Origin: JAOUEA01 sp963810915
GTDB taxonomy: Bacteria > Actinomycetota > UBA4738 > HRBIN12
Assembly: GCA_963810915.1 (NCBI GenBank)
Contig: CAWEPH010000001.1
Span: forward strand, 496,001-560,000
Direction: 5' to 3'
DNA: 64,000 nt
The notes beneath the pieces are model-generated. The model was not told the origin of the DNA. It did no database searches and saw only the letters and a program-made list of their open reading frames with translations. Numbering within the stretch: the stretch's first letter is position 1; each line of letters begins with the position of its first letter. A program made the position numbers and the translations under genes. Positions 26,480 through 36,309 of the stretch are shown here, one piece after another.

Positions 26480-27586
26480 ACCTCCGTCACGCCGTCGCGA
26501 CCTACCGGGGCCACACGATCCCGCATTTCCCCATCATCGAGCGAAGGAAGGTCTGGTACGCGTTCTCCGGGGTGCTGATCGTGCTCTCCCTGATCGGGTT
26601 CGTCACCCGTGGTCTGAACTACTCGATCGACTTCAAGGGCGGCGCCCTGATCGAGTACACGGTGGTCAAGCCCGTGAGCGTCGATCAGGTGCAGGGTGTC
26701 ATGGCCGAACGCGGGGCGCTCGGACGCACAGGTGCAATTGGTGAACGGCGGCCAGGAGGTGCAGATCCGCACGACCTCGCTCACCGCGGACGGCACGTCG
26801 CAGGCGCTGATCAAGGAGCTCGCCGATCAGGCCGGGATCGCCACCAGCGACGTGAACGTGAAGGACGTCGGGCCCACGTGGGGATCCGAGATCTCCAAGA
26901 AGGCGCTCCGGGGGCTGTTCATCGTGCTCGCCGCGATCGCGCTGTACATCGCCCTGCGGTTCGAGTGGAAGATGGCGATCGGGGCCATGGTCGCGCTGGT
27001 GCACGACGTGGTCATCACCGTTGGGATCTATGCGCTGGTGGGTCGCGAGGTGACGCCCGAGACGGTGATCGCGGTCCTCACGATCCTCGGGTTCTCGCTG
27101 TACGACACCGTCGTGATCTACGACAAGATCAAGGAGAACACGGAGTCCTCGGCGCTCGTCTCGCGTCTGGGATACACGGGCGTGGTCGACCTCTCCCTGA
27201 ACCAGGTGCTGATGCGGTCCGTGAACACCTCGCTCGTGGTGCTCCTGCCGATCCTGTCGCTGCTGCTCTTCGGTGGGCAGACGCTGAAGGACTTCGCGTT
27301 CGCGATGTTCATCGGCGTGGCGATCGGCGCATACTCCTCGATCTTCATCGCGGCGCCGGTGCTCACCGACCTGAAGAGCCGAGAGCGGCGCTACCAGCAG
27401 CTCGAGGCGCGACGCGCGGTCCGGAGTGACAACGCGAAGGCGGGCGTGGCGGCGGCCACCGCGGCGGCGGCTACGACGCAGACATCCGACGCCGCGGCGG
27501 CACGTGCGACGGCGCGCCAGGGTTCCGCGTCGCGCCCGCGTCCAAAATCCAAGAAGAAGCCCCCGGCCAAGCGCAAGCGGAGGTAA
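26476..27586 (+). CDS. secF: Protein translocase subunit SecF (about 369 aa, one frameshift)
   Basis: Partner of SecD in the SecDF complex. Seen: IERRKVWYAFSGVLIVLSLIG (first helix), NYSIDFKGGALIEYTV, and the five-helix membrane core with VALVHDVVITVGIYAL, TILGFSLYDTVVIYDKIKEN and NTSLVVLLPILSLLLFGG. One extra G in GGGG at 26713-26716 breaks AERGRSDAQVQLVNGG. The C terminus carries about 60 extra residues rich in Ala, then Lys/Arg/Pro, ending PPAKRKRR, probably a cytoplasmic tail near the ribosome or membrane surface. Confidence 0.94.
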
Positions 27587-27589
27587 CGC

Positions 27590-28111
27590 GTGGAGATCGA
27601 GGACATCAAGGCCCTGATCCGGGACGTCCCGGACTTCCCCGAGCCCGGGATCGTCTTCCGTGACATCACCCCGGTGCTCGCCGACCCCATCGCGTTCTCC
27701 ACCATCACCGACCTGATCGTCGTGCACTTCGGGCGGGGGAACGTGGACAAGGTCGTGGGGATCGAGGCCCGCGGCTTCATCCTCGCCTCCCCGGTCGCGT
27801 ACCACTTCGGCGCGGGCTTCGTGCCGATCCGCAAGAAGGGCAAGCTTCCCTGGGAGACCGTGGGGGAGGAGTACGCGCTCGAGTACGGCACGGCCACGCT
27901 CGAGCTCCACACCGACGGCATCCACCCCGGCGAGCGCGTGCTGATCGTGGACGACGTGCTCGCCACCGGAGGGACCGCGAAGGCGGCCGCGTCGCTGGTC
28001 GAGCAGATCGGCGGCGACGTCTGCGGGATCGCGTGCGTGATCGAGCTCGACTTCCTGAAGGGCCGCGAGCAGGTGGCCGAGCACGAGCTGTACACGCTGA
28101 TCCATTACTGA
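27590..28111 (+). CDS. apt: Adenine phosphoribosyltransferase (173 aa)
   Basis: Salvages adenine to AMP with PRPP. The PRPP motif VLIVDDVLATGGTAKAA is near residue 120; FPEPGIVFRDITPVL and GIEARGFILASPVA are family blocks. GTG start three bases after the secF stop. Conserved actinobacterial position before rel, linking purine salvage with (p)ppGpp control. Confidence 0.97.
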   Translation: MEIEDIKALIRDVPDFPEPGIVFRDITPVLADPIAFSTITDLIVVHFGRGNVDKVVGIEARGFILASPVAYHFGAGFVPIRKKGKLPWETVGEEYALEYGTATLELHTDGIHPGERVLIVDDVLATGGTAKAAASLVEQIGGDVCGIACVIELDFLKGREQVAEHELYTLIHY

Positions 28112-28153
28112 GTCGCACGCCGGGCGCCTTCCGGAGTGCGACGCGGCCCCGTT

Positions 28154-28172
28154 TACACTGGGCCTCAGGAGG
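28154..28172 (+). promoter_or_regulatory. Promoter and ribosome-binding site for rel
   Basis: TACACT at 28154-28159 as -10 box, then AGGAGG at 28167-28172, nine bases before GTG 28181, which decides that start. Confidence 0.45.
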
Positions 28173-28180
28173 CGAGCCCC

Positions 28181-30424
28181 GTGGACAGCCGCGAAGAGGT
28201 CAAGGTCGAGCAGCGCCGAGCCCGGCTCCTCTCGCGCCTGCGGCCGGGGGGCGGTACCCCGCCTACCCGCGTCGACCCGCTCCTGAAGAAGGTCCGCGGG
28301 TACAACCCCAAGGCGGACCTCGACGAGATCGTGGCGGCGTACCGGTTCGCCGAGGCCTCGCACGACGGGCAGACCCGGATGAGCGGCGAGGACTTCATCG
28401 AGCATCCCTTGGCGGTGGCCGGCATCCTCGCCGATCTCCGGCTCGACACGACCACGCTCGAGGCCGCCCTCCTGCACGACACGGTCGAGGACACCGAGGT
28501 CACGATCGAGGTGATCGAGGACGAGTTCGGCGACGAGGTCGCGAGGATCGTCGACGGGCTCACCAAGCTCGACCGGTTCAAGTTCCGCACGCGCGAGCAG
28601 CAGCAGGCGGAGAACGTGCGGAAGATGATCGTGGCGATGGCGGGGGACATCCGCGTCCTGCTGATCAAGCTCGCCGACCGCCTGCACAACATGCGGACCT
28701 TGGGTGCGTTGACGCCGGCCAAGCAACGCGCGATCGCCACGGAGACCCTCGAGATCTACGCGCCGCTCGCCAACCGCCTGGGCGTGCAGGAGATCAAGTG
28801 GGAGCTCGAGGACCTCTCGTTCAAGTACCTCCACCCGGGCCCCTACCGGGAGATCGCGAACCTCGTGGACGCGCGTCGCGGCGAGCGCACCGCGCTGATC
28901 GAGCAGGTGACCTCGGGCCTGCGCACGAAGCTGAAGGAGCTCGGCATCAAGGCCGACGTGGACGGCCGTCCGAAGCACCTCTACTCCATCTACGAGAAGA
29001 TGGTGATCCGCGGCAAGGAATTCAACGAGATCTTCGACCTGGTGGGCATCCGGGTCCAGGTCGAGTCCCTCCGCGACTGCTACGCGGCGCTCGGCGCGGT
29101 GCACGCCCTCTGGAAGCCCATCCCCGGCCGGTTCAAGGACTACATCGCGATGCCCAAGTCCAACATGTACCAGTCGCTGCACACGACGGTGGTCGGTCCC
29201 GCGGGCAAGCCCTTGGAGATCCAGATCCGCACCCGCGACATGCACCGCACGGCGCAGTTCGGCATCGCGGCGCACTGGCGCTACAAGGAGGGCAGCAAGC
29301 AGGCTAAGGAGGCGGCGGACCTCGCGTGGCTGGGTCAGATGATGGAATGGCTGAAGGATATGGCCGACCCGCGCGAGTTCATGGAAGGCCTGCGGATCGA
29401 CCTCTCGGGCGGGCGCGTCTTCGTGTTCACACCGAAGGGCGACGTGGTGAACCTCCCGCAGGGGGCCACGCCCGTCGACTTCGCGTACGCGATCCACACC
29501 GACGTAGGGCACCGCACGGTTGGCGCGAAGGTGGGCGGCAAGCTCGTTCCGCTCGACTACGAGCTGCGCACCGGCGACGCCGTGGACATCCTCACCTCGA
29601 AGGCGCAGGGCGAGGGGCCGAGCCAGGATTGGCTGCAGTTCGTGGCCACGCCCCGCGCCCGCAACAAGATCCGCCAGTGGTTCGCGCGCGGGCGCCGCGA
29701 GGACGCGATGGAGCACGGCAAGGACGCCCTCCAGCGGCTGATGCGCAAGCAGAACCTGCCGATCAAGCGGCTCGCCACCGAGGACACCCTCACCCAGGTC
29801 GCGGTGGAGATGAAGTACCCGGACCTGGAGGCGCTGTACGTCGCGTTGGGAGAGGGGCACGTCTCGCCGCAGTCGGTGGTGGCCCGTCTCTCGCGCACGG
29901 TCTCGGAGACCTCGGAGGAGGAGCTCACCGAGGTCCCGCTCGCCCGCCCCGTGCGGATCGGATCCACCGAGATCGGACAGGGCGTGGTCGTGAAGGGCCT
30001 GCCCGACGTCTGGGTACGCCTCGGCCGATGCTGCACGCCGGTGCCCGGCGACCCGATCGTGGGCTTCGTCACCCGGGGCCAGGGCGTGTCCGTGCATCGC
30101 ACGGACTGCCCGAACGTGAAGTCGCTCGAGCAGGAGCCGGAGCGGATGATCGAGGTCACGTGGGCGGAGGGCAAGCCCACGACCTTCACCGTCGCGATCC
30201 AGGTGGAGGCCCTCGACCGCACGCGCCTCCTCTCCGACGTGGCGACAATCCTGTCGGACAACCACGTGAACATCCTGTCGGCGAACTCCGCCACCGGGCG
30301 GGACCGCATCACGCGGCTGCGCTTCACCTTCGAGATGGCCGACATCGCGCACCTCTCGAGCGTGCTCGCCGCCGTGAAGCGCGTGGAGAGCGTGTACGAC
30401 GCGTACCGGGTGGTGCCCAGCTAG
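28181..30424 (+). CDS. rel: Bifunctional (p)ppGpp synthetase/hydrolase Rel (747 aa)
   Basis: Makes and degrades the stringent-response alarmone. HD hydrolase domain with LLHDTVEDT near residue 102, and the synthetase domain with FDLVGIRVQV and the substrate loop GRFKDYIAMPKSN. The RFKD (RxKD) form is that of bifunctional enzymes, not of monofunctional RelA. Then a TGS domain (RVFVFTPKGDVVNLPQGATP), a zinc-finger-type RCCTPVPGDPIVGFV region with HRTDCPN, and a C-terminal ACT domain. dtd starts directly after the stop. Confidence 0.97.
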   Translation: MDSREEVKVEQRRARLLSRLRPGGGTPPTRVDPLLKKVRGYNPKADLDEIVAAYRFAEASHDGQTRMSGEDFIEHPLAVAGILADLRLDTTTLEAALLHDTVEDTEVTIEVIEDEFGDEVARIVDGLTKLDRFKFRTREQQQAENVRKMIVAMAGDIRVLLIKLADRLHNMRTLGALTPAKQRAIATETLEIYAPLANRLGVQEIKWELEDLSFKYLHPGPYREIANLVDARRGERTALIEQVTSGLRTKLKELGIKADVDGRPKHLYSIYEKMVIRGKEFNEIFDLVGIRVQVESLRDCYAALGAVHALWKPIPGRFKDYIAMPKSNMYQSLHTTVVGPAGKPLEIQIRTRDMHRTAQFGIAAHWRYKEGSKQAKEAADLAWLGQMMEWLKDMADPREFMEGLRIDLSGGRVFVFTPKGDVVNLPQGATPVDFAYAIHTDVGHRTVGAKVGGKLVPLDYELRTGDAVDILTSKAQGEGPSQDWLQFVATPRARNKIRQWFARGRREDAMEHGKDALQRLMRKQNLPIKRLATEDTLTQVAVEMKYPDLEALYVALGEGHVSPQSVVARLSRTVSETSEEELTEVPLARPVRIGSTEIGQGVVVKGLPDVWVRLGRCCTPVPGDPIVGFVTRGQGVSVHRTDCPNVKSLEQEPERMIEVTWAEGKPTTFTVAIQVEALDRTRLLSDVATILSDNHVNILSANSATGRDRITRLRFTFEMADIAHLSSVLAAVKRVESVYDAYRVVPS

Positions 30425-30874
30425 GTGCGGGTGCTCCTCCAGCGCGTGGCGCGCGCCAGCGTCACGGTCGACGGCGCGCCGGTGTCGTCCATCGGGCGGG
30501 GGTACCTGCTGCTCGTGGGCATCGGGGCGTCCGACGCCGACGACGAGGTGGAGCGCCTGGCCGAGAAGGTCGTGAACCTCAGGGTCTTCCCCGACGACGC
30601 CGGCAAGATGAACCTCGCGCTCGCCGACGTGGGCGGCGAGGCGCTCGTGGTCTCACAGTTCACGCTCTACGGGGACCTCCGTAAGGGCCGCCGGCCGTCG
30701 TGGACGGACGCGGCCGATCCGGCGGTCGCCGCCGAGCGGGTGGAGGCCTTCGCCCGGGCCCTGGAAGCGCGGGGCGTGCCGAAGGTCGGCCGCGGGGTGT
30801 TCGGGACCCACATGCAGGTCGACCTGCAGAACGATGGCCCCGTCACCCTGATCCTGGACGCGGCCGACCGCTGA
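30425..30874 (+). CDS. dtd: D-aminoacyl-tRNA deacylase (149 aa)
   Basis: Removes D-amino acids from mischarged tRNA. MRVLLQRVARASVTVDG, SQFTLYGDLRKGRRPSW near residue 78 with the catalytic Ser-Gln-x-Thr block, and GVFGTHMQVDLQNDGPVT with the Gly-cisPro-like proofreading region. GTG start abuts the rel stop. Confidence 0.95.
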   Translation: MRVLLQRVARASVTVDGAPVSSIGRGYLLLVGIGASDADDEVERLAEKVVNLRVFPDDAGKMNLALADVGGEALVVSQFTLYGDLRKGRRPSWTDAADPAVAAERVEAFARALEARGVPKVGRGVFGTHMQVDLQNDGPVTLILDAADR

Positions 30875-30898
30875 ATCAGGCCGCTCGCGGCCGTCCGA

Positions 30899-30904
30899 TA
30901 GCAT
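30899..30904 (+). promoter_or_regulatory. Candidate -10 box for the MBL hydrolase
   Basis: TAGCAT nine bases before ATG 30914 with no ribosome-binding site, consistent with a leaderless start. Confidence 0.35.
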
Positions 30905-30913
30905 GGACGCCCT

Positions 30914-31531
30914 ATGTGGCTCGACGTCTTCAACGCCAACCCGTACGGCACGAACTGCTGGCTCGTGTCCGGCGAGGACATGGACGACGCCGTCGTGGTG
31001 GACCCCGGCTTCGAGCCGTCGGCCGTGCATGCCGTGCTCGATGCCGCGGGCAAGACCCCCGTCGCCGTGCTGGCCACCCACGCGCACGCAGACCACGTCG
31101 GCACGGCGGGAGACTTCGCCGGAGACCTCCCCGTCTACGTCCACGAGGCCGACGCGGTGGCGTTCACGGACGAGCCCGCCTGGAACGCGGGCTTCGAGAA
31201 TCACCTCGTCCCCGTGAAGGATCTCCGCACGATCGCGGACGGCGACGTGCTCCGGTTCGCTGGCTTCACCATCGAGGTGATGCACACGCCCGGCCACACG
31301 CCCGGCAGTTGCTGCTTCCGCACGGACGCCCTGGTCGTCTCGGGCGATCTCGTCTTCGCGGGGTCGATCGGGCGCACCGACTTCCCCAACGGCGACGATG
31401 ACGCGATGCGCACGAGCCTCGCGCGGTTCCTCACGCTGCCCGACGACCTGCCGGTGCTGCCCGGCCACGGTCCCGACACGACCGTTGGCCGCGAGCGCGG
31501 CTCGAACCCGTTCTTGCGGGGCCTCGCGTGA
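30914..31531 (+). CDS. Metallo-beta-lactamase fold hydrolase, glyoxalase II-like (205 aa)
   Basis: Binuclear metal hydrolase. Metal motif THAHADHVG (H-x-H-x-D-H) near residue 56, further ligands in HTPGHTPGSCCF near 132, the bridging Asp in VVSGDLVFAGSIGRTDFP near 148, and the last His in PVLPGHGPDTTVG near 185. The GRTDFP block is typical of the small hydroxyacylglutathione-hydrolase-like subgroup adjacent to hisS in actinobacteria. Its physiological thioester or lactone substrate is unknown. hisS overlaps its end by four bases. Confidence 0.9.
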   Translation: MWLDVFNANPYGTNCWLVSGEDMDDAVVVDPGFEPSAVHAVLDAAGKTPVAVLATHAHADHVGTAGDFAGDLPVYVHEADAVAFTDEPAWNAGFENHLVPVKDLRTIADGDVLRFAGFTIEVMHTPGHTPGSCCFRTDALVVSGDLVFAGSIGRTDFPNGDDDAMRTSLARFLTLPDDLPVLPGHGPDTTVGRERGSNPFLRGLA

Positions 31532-32802
31532 CGGAGGCCGCTCCGCCGCGCGGGACCCAGGACCTCCTGCCGCCCGCCGCCGACGCGATGGTCGCGCTCT
31601 ACGAGGAGTCGCACCTGCTAGGCCGCCTCTTCGGCTACCGGTACGTGGAGACGCCCACCTTCGAGCACACCGACCTCTTCGCGCGCACGAGCGGCGGCAC
31701 GTCCGACGTCGTCACGAAGGAGATGTACTCGTTCGAGGACAAGGGCGGGCGCTCGCTCACGCTGCGGCCCGAGGGCACCGCCGGCGTGATGCGCGCCTAC
31801 CTCGACCACGCGCAGGAGCTGCCGCGCCCCTTCAAGGGCTACTACGTGGAGACGTTCTTCCGCCACGGCCGCCCCCAGGCCGGGCGCATGCGCGAGTTCC
31901 GCCAGTTCGGCATCGAGGTGATCGGTGACGCCGGCCCCGGCTCCGACGTGGAGGTGATCCAGGTCGGGGACGACTTCCTCCGGGGACGGGGGCTGCAGCA
32001 ACTCACCCTCGCCGTGAACTCGATCGGCGACGAGGTCTGCCGGCCCGCCTACCGCGAGCGGCTGATCGCGTACTTCGAGCCGTATCTCGATCAGCTCGAC
32101 GAGGACTGTCGCATGCGCCTCGGCACGAACCCGATGCGGGTGATGGACTGCAAGGTCGACGGGCAGAAGGAGTTCGTGCTCGCCGCCCCGGTCGTGAGCG
32201 ATCACCTCTGCGACGCGTGCGCTGAGCATTTCGCCCGCGTGCGCGCCGGGCTCGAGGAGGCCGGGATCGCCTACGAGCTGGATCCACGGCTCGTGCGGGG
32301 GCTCGACTACTACACGCGCACGGCCTTCGAGTTCGTCTCCGGCGTGCTCAGCGCCGGACAGGGCACCGTCTGCGGAGGGGGGCGCTACGACGGCCTCGCC
32401 GAGGTCCTCGGCGGGGCGCCTACGCCCGGCATCGGCTTCGGGCTGGGGCTCGACCGGGTACTGCTGGCGATGGCGCAGGAGGGGGTTCCGCTCCCTCCAT
32501 CCCGCGGTCCCCGCTGCTTCGTCGTGACCGTGGGGGAGGGGACACGCGAGGCCGGCTCGGCGCTCGTGACCCGCCTCCGCGAGGCCGGCGTGCCCGCGGC
32601 GCGGTCCTTCGAGGAGCGGCCGATGAAGGCGCAGCTCAAGATGGCGGACGCCGCCGCCGCAGACTTCGTGGCGATCGTGGGCGAGCAGGAGCTCGCCGCG
32701 GGTACCGTGACGCTGAAACGGCTCGCCGACGGCGTGCAGGAGTCCGTCCCCGATGCGGACGTCGTCGGCCGGCTCACCCGACCCGAAGACGGGGCCCGAT
32801 AG
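31528..32802 (+). CDS. hisS: Histidyl-tRNA synthetase (424 aa)
   Basis: Class II synthetase charging tRNA-His. PPRGTQDLLPP start, motif 1 region FGYRYVETPTFEHTDLF, motif 2 FRHGRPQAGRMREFRQF, the histidine-specific signature LVRGLDYYTRTAFEF near residue 255 and motif 3 PGIGFGLGLDRVL, then the anticodon-binding C terminus. GTG start inside the preceding stop (GTGA). Confidence 0.96.
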   Translation: MTEAAPPRGTQDLLPPAADAMVALYEESHLLGRLFGYRYVETPTFEHTDLFARTSGGTSDVVTKEMYSFEDKGGRSLTLRPEGTAGVMRAYLDHAQELPRPFKGYYVETFFRHGRPQAGRMREFRQFGIEVIGDAGPGSDVEVIQVGDDFLRGRGLQQLTLAVNSIGDEVCRPAYRERLIAYFEPYLDQLDEDCRMRLGTNPMRVMDCKVDGQKEFVLAAPVVSDHLCDACAEHFARVRAGLEEAGIAYELDPRLVRGLDYYTRTAFEFVSGVLSAGQGTVCGGGRYDGLAEVLGGAPTPGIGFGLGLDRVLLAMAQEGVPLPPSRGPRCFVVTVGEGTREAGSALVTRLREAGVPAARSFEERPMKAQLKMADAAAADFVAIVGEQELAAGTVTLKRLADGVQESVPDADVVGRLTRPEDGAR

Positions 32803-34599
32803 ATGACCGACATGCATACGACGATGCGGACCCACGCCGCCGGCGCGCTCCGCCTCGAGCAGGAGGGCGAACCGGTTGCGCTCTGCGGCTGGGTGGCGCA
32901 CCGTCGCGACCACGGGGGGGTCACCTTCATCGACCTGCGCGACCGCGAAGGCGTCGTGCAGCTGGTCTTCCATCCGGAGGAGGCGCCCGAGACGCACGCG
33001 GCTGCGCAGTCGCTCGGGGGGGAGGACGTGATCCGGGTCACGGGCGTCGTGCGTGCGCGCCCCGAAGCGATGCGCAACCCCAGCCTCGGCACGGGCGATA
33101 TCGAGGTGGCGGTCGAGGCCCTCGAGGTGCTCGCCGCGGCCGAGACGCCGCCCTTCCAGATCGAGGACTACACCGAGGCCAACGAGATGCTCCGGCTGCG
33201 CTACCGCTACCTCGACCTCCGCCGTCCGGAGATGACCCGGCGGATGCGGCTGCGCGCCGAGGTGAACCGCATCACGCACGAGTACCTCGACGCGCGCGGG
33301 TTCGTGGAGATCGAGACGCCGATCCTCACCCGCAGCACCCCCGAGGGCGCGCGCGACTTCCTCGTGCCCTCACGTCTGGCTCACGGCGCGTTCTACGCGC
33401 TGCCCCAGTCCCCTCAACAGCTCAAGCAGCTGCTGATGGTGGCCGGGCAGGACCGCTACTACCAGATCGTGCGCTGCTTCCGCGACGAGGACCTTCGCGC
33501 CGACCGCCAGTTCGAATTCACGCAGCTCGACATCGAGATGTCCTTCGTGACCGAGGAGGACCTGATCGAGCTGATGGAGCCGCTGATGGTCAGGCTCCTG
33601 CAGGAGCTGCGGGGCGTGGACGTCGAGCTGCCGTTCCCGCGGATGACCTACGCGGAGATGATGGAGCGGTTCGGCTCCGACAAGCCCGACCTCCGCTACG
33701 GGATGGAGCTCGTTGACCTCGCGGGAGTGTTCGCTGAGACCGGGTTCAACGCGTTCGCCGCCGTCCTGGCGTCGGGGGGCCGCATCAAGGCCCTCTGCGC
33801 CCCCGGGGGAGGCGCGCTCTCGCGCAAGGAGCTCGACCAGCTCGTAGCCGACACCAAGGGACGCGGCGCGGCCGGCCTCGTCTGGATGGTGGCCGAGGAG
33901 GACGGCCTCCGCTCGCCCGTGGAGAAGTTCCTCTCCGCGGAAGAGGTGGCGGGCATCCGCGCGGCGACCGGGGCCACCGCCGGGGACCTGGTCCTGATCG
34001 TGGCCGACAAGGCCGACCGGGTCGCTGTGGCGCTCGACGGTCTCCGCCGCACGATGGCCGTTCGCCTCCACCTGATCCCCGAAGACGCCTGGTCCTTCTG
34101 CTGGCTCACCGAGCCGCCTCTGTTCGAATGGGACGAGGACGAGGAGCGGTGGAGCTCGGTGCATCACCTCTTCACGGCGCCGAGCGAATCGCACGATCTC
34201 GACCCCGCTACGGCGACCGCGCGCGCGTACGATCTGGTCCTCAACGGGTTCGAGCTCGGCGGCGGCAGCATCCGCATCCACCGCGCCGACGTGCAACGCA
34301 AGGTGATCGAGCTGCTGGGCCTGAGCGTCGAGGAGATGGAGGCTCAGTTCGGCCACATGCTGGAGGCCTTCCGCTACGGCGCCCCACCGCACGGCGGGAT
34401 CGCCTTCGGCTGGGACCGCCTCACGATGCTCCTCGCCGACCAGTCGAGCATCTCCGAGGTGATCGCATTCCCCAAGACCCAATCGGGGACCGACCCGATG
34501 ACCGGCGCCCCGGCGCCCGTTGACGACCGGCAGCTCGCGGACCTCGGCATCCGGCTCATCGCGCCGGCCGCCCCCGCATCCGCACCCAAGGAGGACTGA
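32803..34599 (+). CDS. aspS: Aspartyl-tRNA synthetase, bacterial type (598 aa)
   Basis: N-terminal OB-fold anticodon domain (CGWVAHRRDHGGVTFIDLRD), class II core with IETPILTRSTPEGARDF, QSPQQLKQLLMVAG and FRDEDLRADRQFEFTQLDIE, the bacterial GAD insertion around residues 280-420, and motif 3 GGIAFGWDRLTMLL. Actinobacterial genomes often use a nondiscriminating AspRS that also serves tRNA-Asn; I cannot decide that from the residues seen. It starts directly after hisS. Confidence 0.96.
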   Translation: MTDMHTTMRTHAAGALRLEQEGEPVALCGWVAHRRDHGGVTFIDLRDREGVVQLVFHPEEAPETHAAAQSLGGEDVIRVTGVVRARPEAMRNPSLGTGDIEVAVEALEVLAAAETPPFQIEDYTEANEMLRLRYRYLDLRRPEMTRRMRLRAEVNRITHEYLDARGFVEIETPILTRSTPEGARDFLVPSRLAHGAFYALPQSPQQLKQLLMVAGQDRYYQIVRCFRDEDLRADRQFEFTQLDIEMSFVTEEDLIELMEPLMVRLLQELRGVDVELPFPRMTYAEMMERFGSDKPDLRYGMELVDLAGVFAETGFNAFAAVLASGGRIKALCAPGGGALSRKELDQLVADTKGRGAAGLVWMVAEEDGLRSPVEKFLSAEEVAGIRAATGATAGDLVLIVADKADRVAVALDGLRRTMAVRLHLIPEDAWSFCWLTEPPLFEWDEDEERWSSVHHLFTAPSESHDLDPATATARAYDLVLNGFELGGGSIRIHRADVQRKVIELLGLSVEEMEAQFGHMLEAFRYGAPPHGGIAFGWDRLTMLLADQSSISEVIAFPKTQSGTDPMTGAPAPVDDRQLADLGIRLIAPAAPASAPKED

Positions 34600-34603
34600 T
34601 CCC

Positions 34604-35002
34604 GTGACCGCCCACCTCACCGAGGCCGACCACGCGCTGCTCAAGGGGAGGAACTACGCCCATTTCGCCACGTTGAACGAGGACGGCTCGCCCCACGTCG
34701 CGCCCCTGTGGATCGACGTCGACGACAACGGCCGGATCCTCGTGAACACCGCCAAGGGACGACGGAAGGACCGCAACATCCGGCGCGACCGTCGCGTGGC
34801 CCTGTCGATCTCGCCGCACGACGACCCCTACACGTGGCTGTCCGTGCAGGGCACCGTGGTCGAGATCGAGGAGGGCGACGGGCCGCTGGCGCACATCGGG
34901 GAGCTCTCGATGCGCTATGACGACAAGCCCTGGGAGCCGGTGGAGGGGCAGGTGCGCGTGATCTACCGCGTCCGCCCCGACGTCGTGCTCCACTCCGCCT
35001 AG
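34604..35002 (+). CDS. PPOX-class F420/FMN-dependent oxidoreductase-like protein (132 aa)
   Basis: A split-barrel flavin/deazaflavin-binding protein. NYAHFATLNEDGSPHVAPLWI, GRILVNTAKGRRKDRNIRRD and VALSISPHDDPYTWLSVQG match the small actinobacterial family often annotated as PPOX-class F420-dependent. The cofactor is an inference from the family. GTG 34604 is supported by AAGGAGG ten bases upstream. Confidence 0.85.
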   Translation: MTAHLTEADHALLKGRNYAHFATLNEDGSPHVAPLWIDVDDNGRILVNTAKGRRKDRNIRRDRRVALSISPHDDPYTWLSVQGTVVEIEEGDGPLAHIGELSMRYDDKPWEPVEGQVRVIYRVRPDVVLHSA

Positions 35003-35009
35003 CGCCGCG

Positions 35010-36267
35010 ATGGGGGACCAGCCGCTCGCCGCCCGGATGCGACCCCGCTCCTTCGAGGAGTTCGTGGGGCAGGGCCACCTCGTTGGCGAAGGCAAGGCCC
35101 TCACGCGGATCCTCTCGCGCGGCAACCTCCCCTCGATCATCCTCTGGGGCCCCGCGGGCACCGGCAAGACCACGCTCGCCCATCTCCTCGCCGACGCGGT
35201 GGGCGCGGAGCTGATCCAGCTCTCCGCCGTGAACTCGGGCGTGGCGGACGCGCGCAAGGTGATGGACGGTGCCAAGGGGGGTCTGTTCCGCACGGTCCTG
35301 TTCGTGGACGAGGTGCACCGATGGTCGAAGGCGCAGCAGGACGTGCTCCTACCCGCCGTCGAGGAGGGGACGGTCACGCTGATCGGCGCCACCACGGAGA
35401 ACCCGTACTTCTCGCTGAACACCCCGCTCCTGTCTCGCTGCCTGTTGCTGCGCCTGGAACCGCTCGAGGATGACGCCGTGCGCGCGCTCCTCGCGCGCGC
35501 GCTCACCGACCTCGACCGTGGCATCGGGAGCATGGGCCTCGCGATCGACGACGACGCGCTCGCCCACCTCGTCACGGTTGCGGGCGGCGACGCGCGCGAT
35601 GGCGCTCACGGGCCTCGAGGCGTCGGCGCAGGCCGCCAAGGCCGCCGGCGCGGACCGGATCACCCTGGATGTCACCGCGGACGCGGTCCAGAAGAAGGCG
35701 ATCGTCTACGACCGTCAGGGCGACGCTCACTACGACGTGATCAGCGCGTTCATCAAGTCGATCCGCGGCTCCGACGTCGACGCCGCGCTGTTCTGGCTCG
35801 CGCGGATGCTCGAGGCGGGCGAGGACGCCCGCTTCATCGCCCGACGCCTCATCGTGCACGCCAGCGAGGACATCGGCATGGCCGACTCCCGGGCGCTCCT
35901 GGTGGCCGTGGCGGCCGCGCAGGCGGTCGAGCACGTCGGTCTGCCCGAGGCCCGCCTCAACCTCGCCCACGCCACCGTCTACCTGGCGGCGGCGCCCAAG
36001 TCCAACAGCGTCTACCTCGCCATCGGCAAGGCCCTCGAGGACGCGCCCTCCTCCGAGCCCGTGCCGCTGCATCTGCGTGACGCCAGCTACCGGGGCGCGC
36101 GGCAGCTCGGACATGGCAAGGGCTACAAGTATCCGCACGACTTCCCGGGTCACGTGGTGGAGCAGGAGTACCGGCCCACCACCTTCGGAGGGCGCCGTTA
36201 CTGGGAGCCGTCCGGGATGGGGGAGGACGTGGAGCCCGCCCCCCGCCGGGACCCCGCGTCCGGGTAA
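35010..36267 (+). CDS. rarA: Replication-associated recombination protein A (RarA/MgsA, about 418 aa, one frameshift)
   Basis: AAA+ ATPase acting at stalled forks. RPRSFEEFVGQGHLVGEGK, Walker A WGPAGTGKTTLAH near residue 48, Walker B VLFVDEVHRWSKAQQD near 100, GATTENPYFSLN sensor, and the C-terminal tetramer domain with SEDIGMADSRALLVAVAAAQA and YLAAAPKSNSVYLAI. One extra base at about 35591-35599 breaks GGDARMALTGLEASAQ. Confidence 0.94.
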
Positions 36268-36270
36268 GCT
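36265..36270 (+). promoter_or_regulatory. Candidate -10 box overlapping the rarA stop
   Basis: TAAGCT includes the TAA of rarA; a CGGAGGGG ribosome-binding site follows before ATG 36310. Confidence 0.3.
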
Positions 36271-36309
36271 AGGCCTCCGCACGAGGCGATACGGAGGGGA
36301 TCCCACACT

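Noticed and set aside
18785..26716. Programmed +1 ribosomal frameshifting as a shared mechanism
   Set aside because: Break sites lack a common slippery sequence, adjacent stop codon or downstream structure, and some breaks are -1. They follow homopolymer-type error contexts instead.
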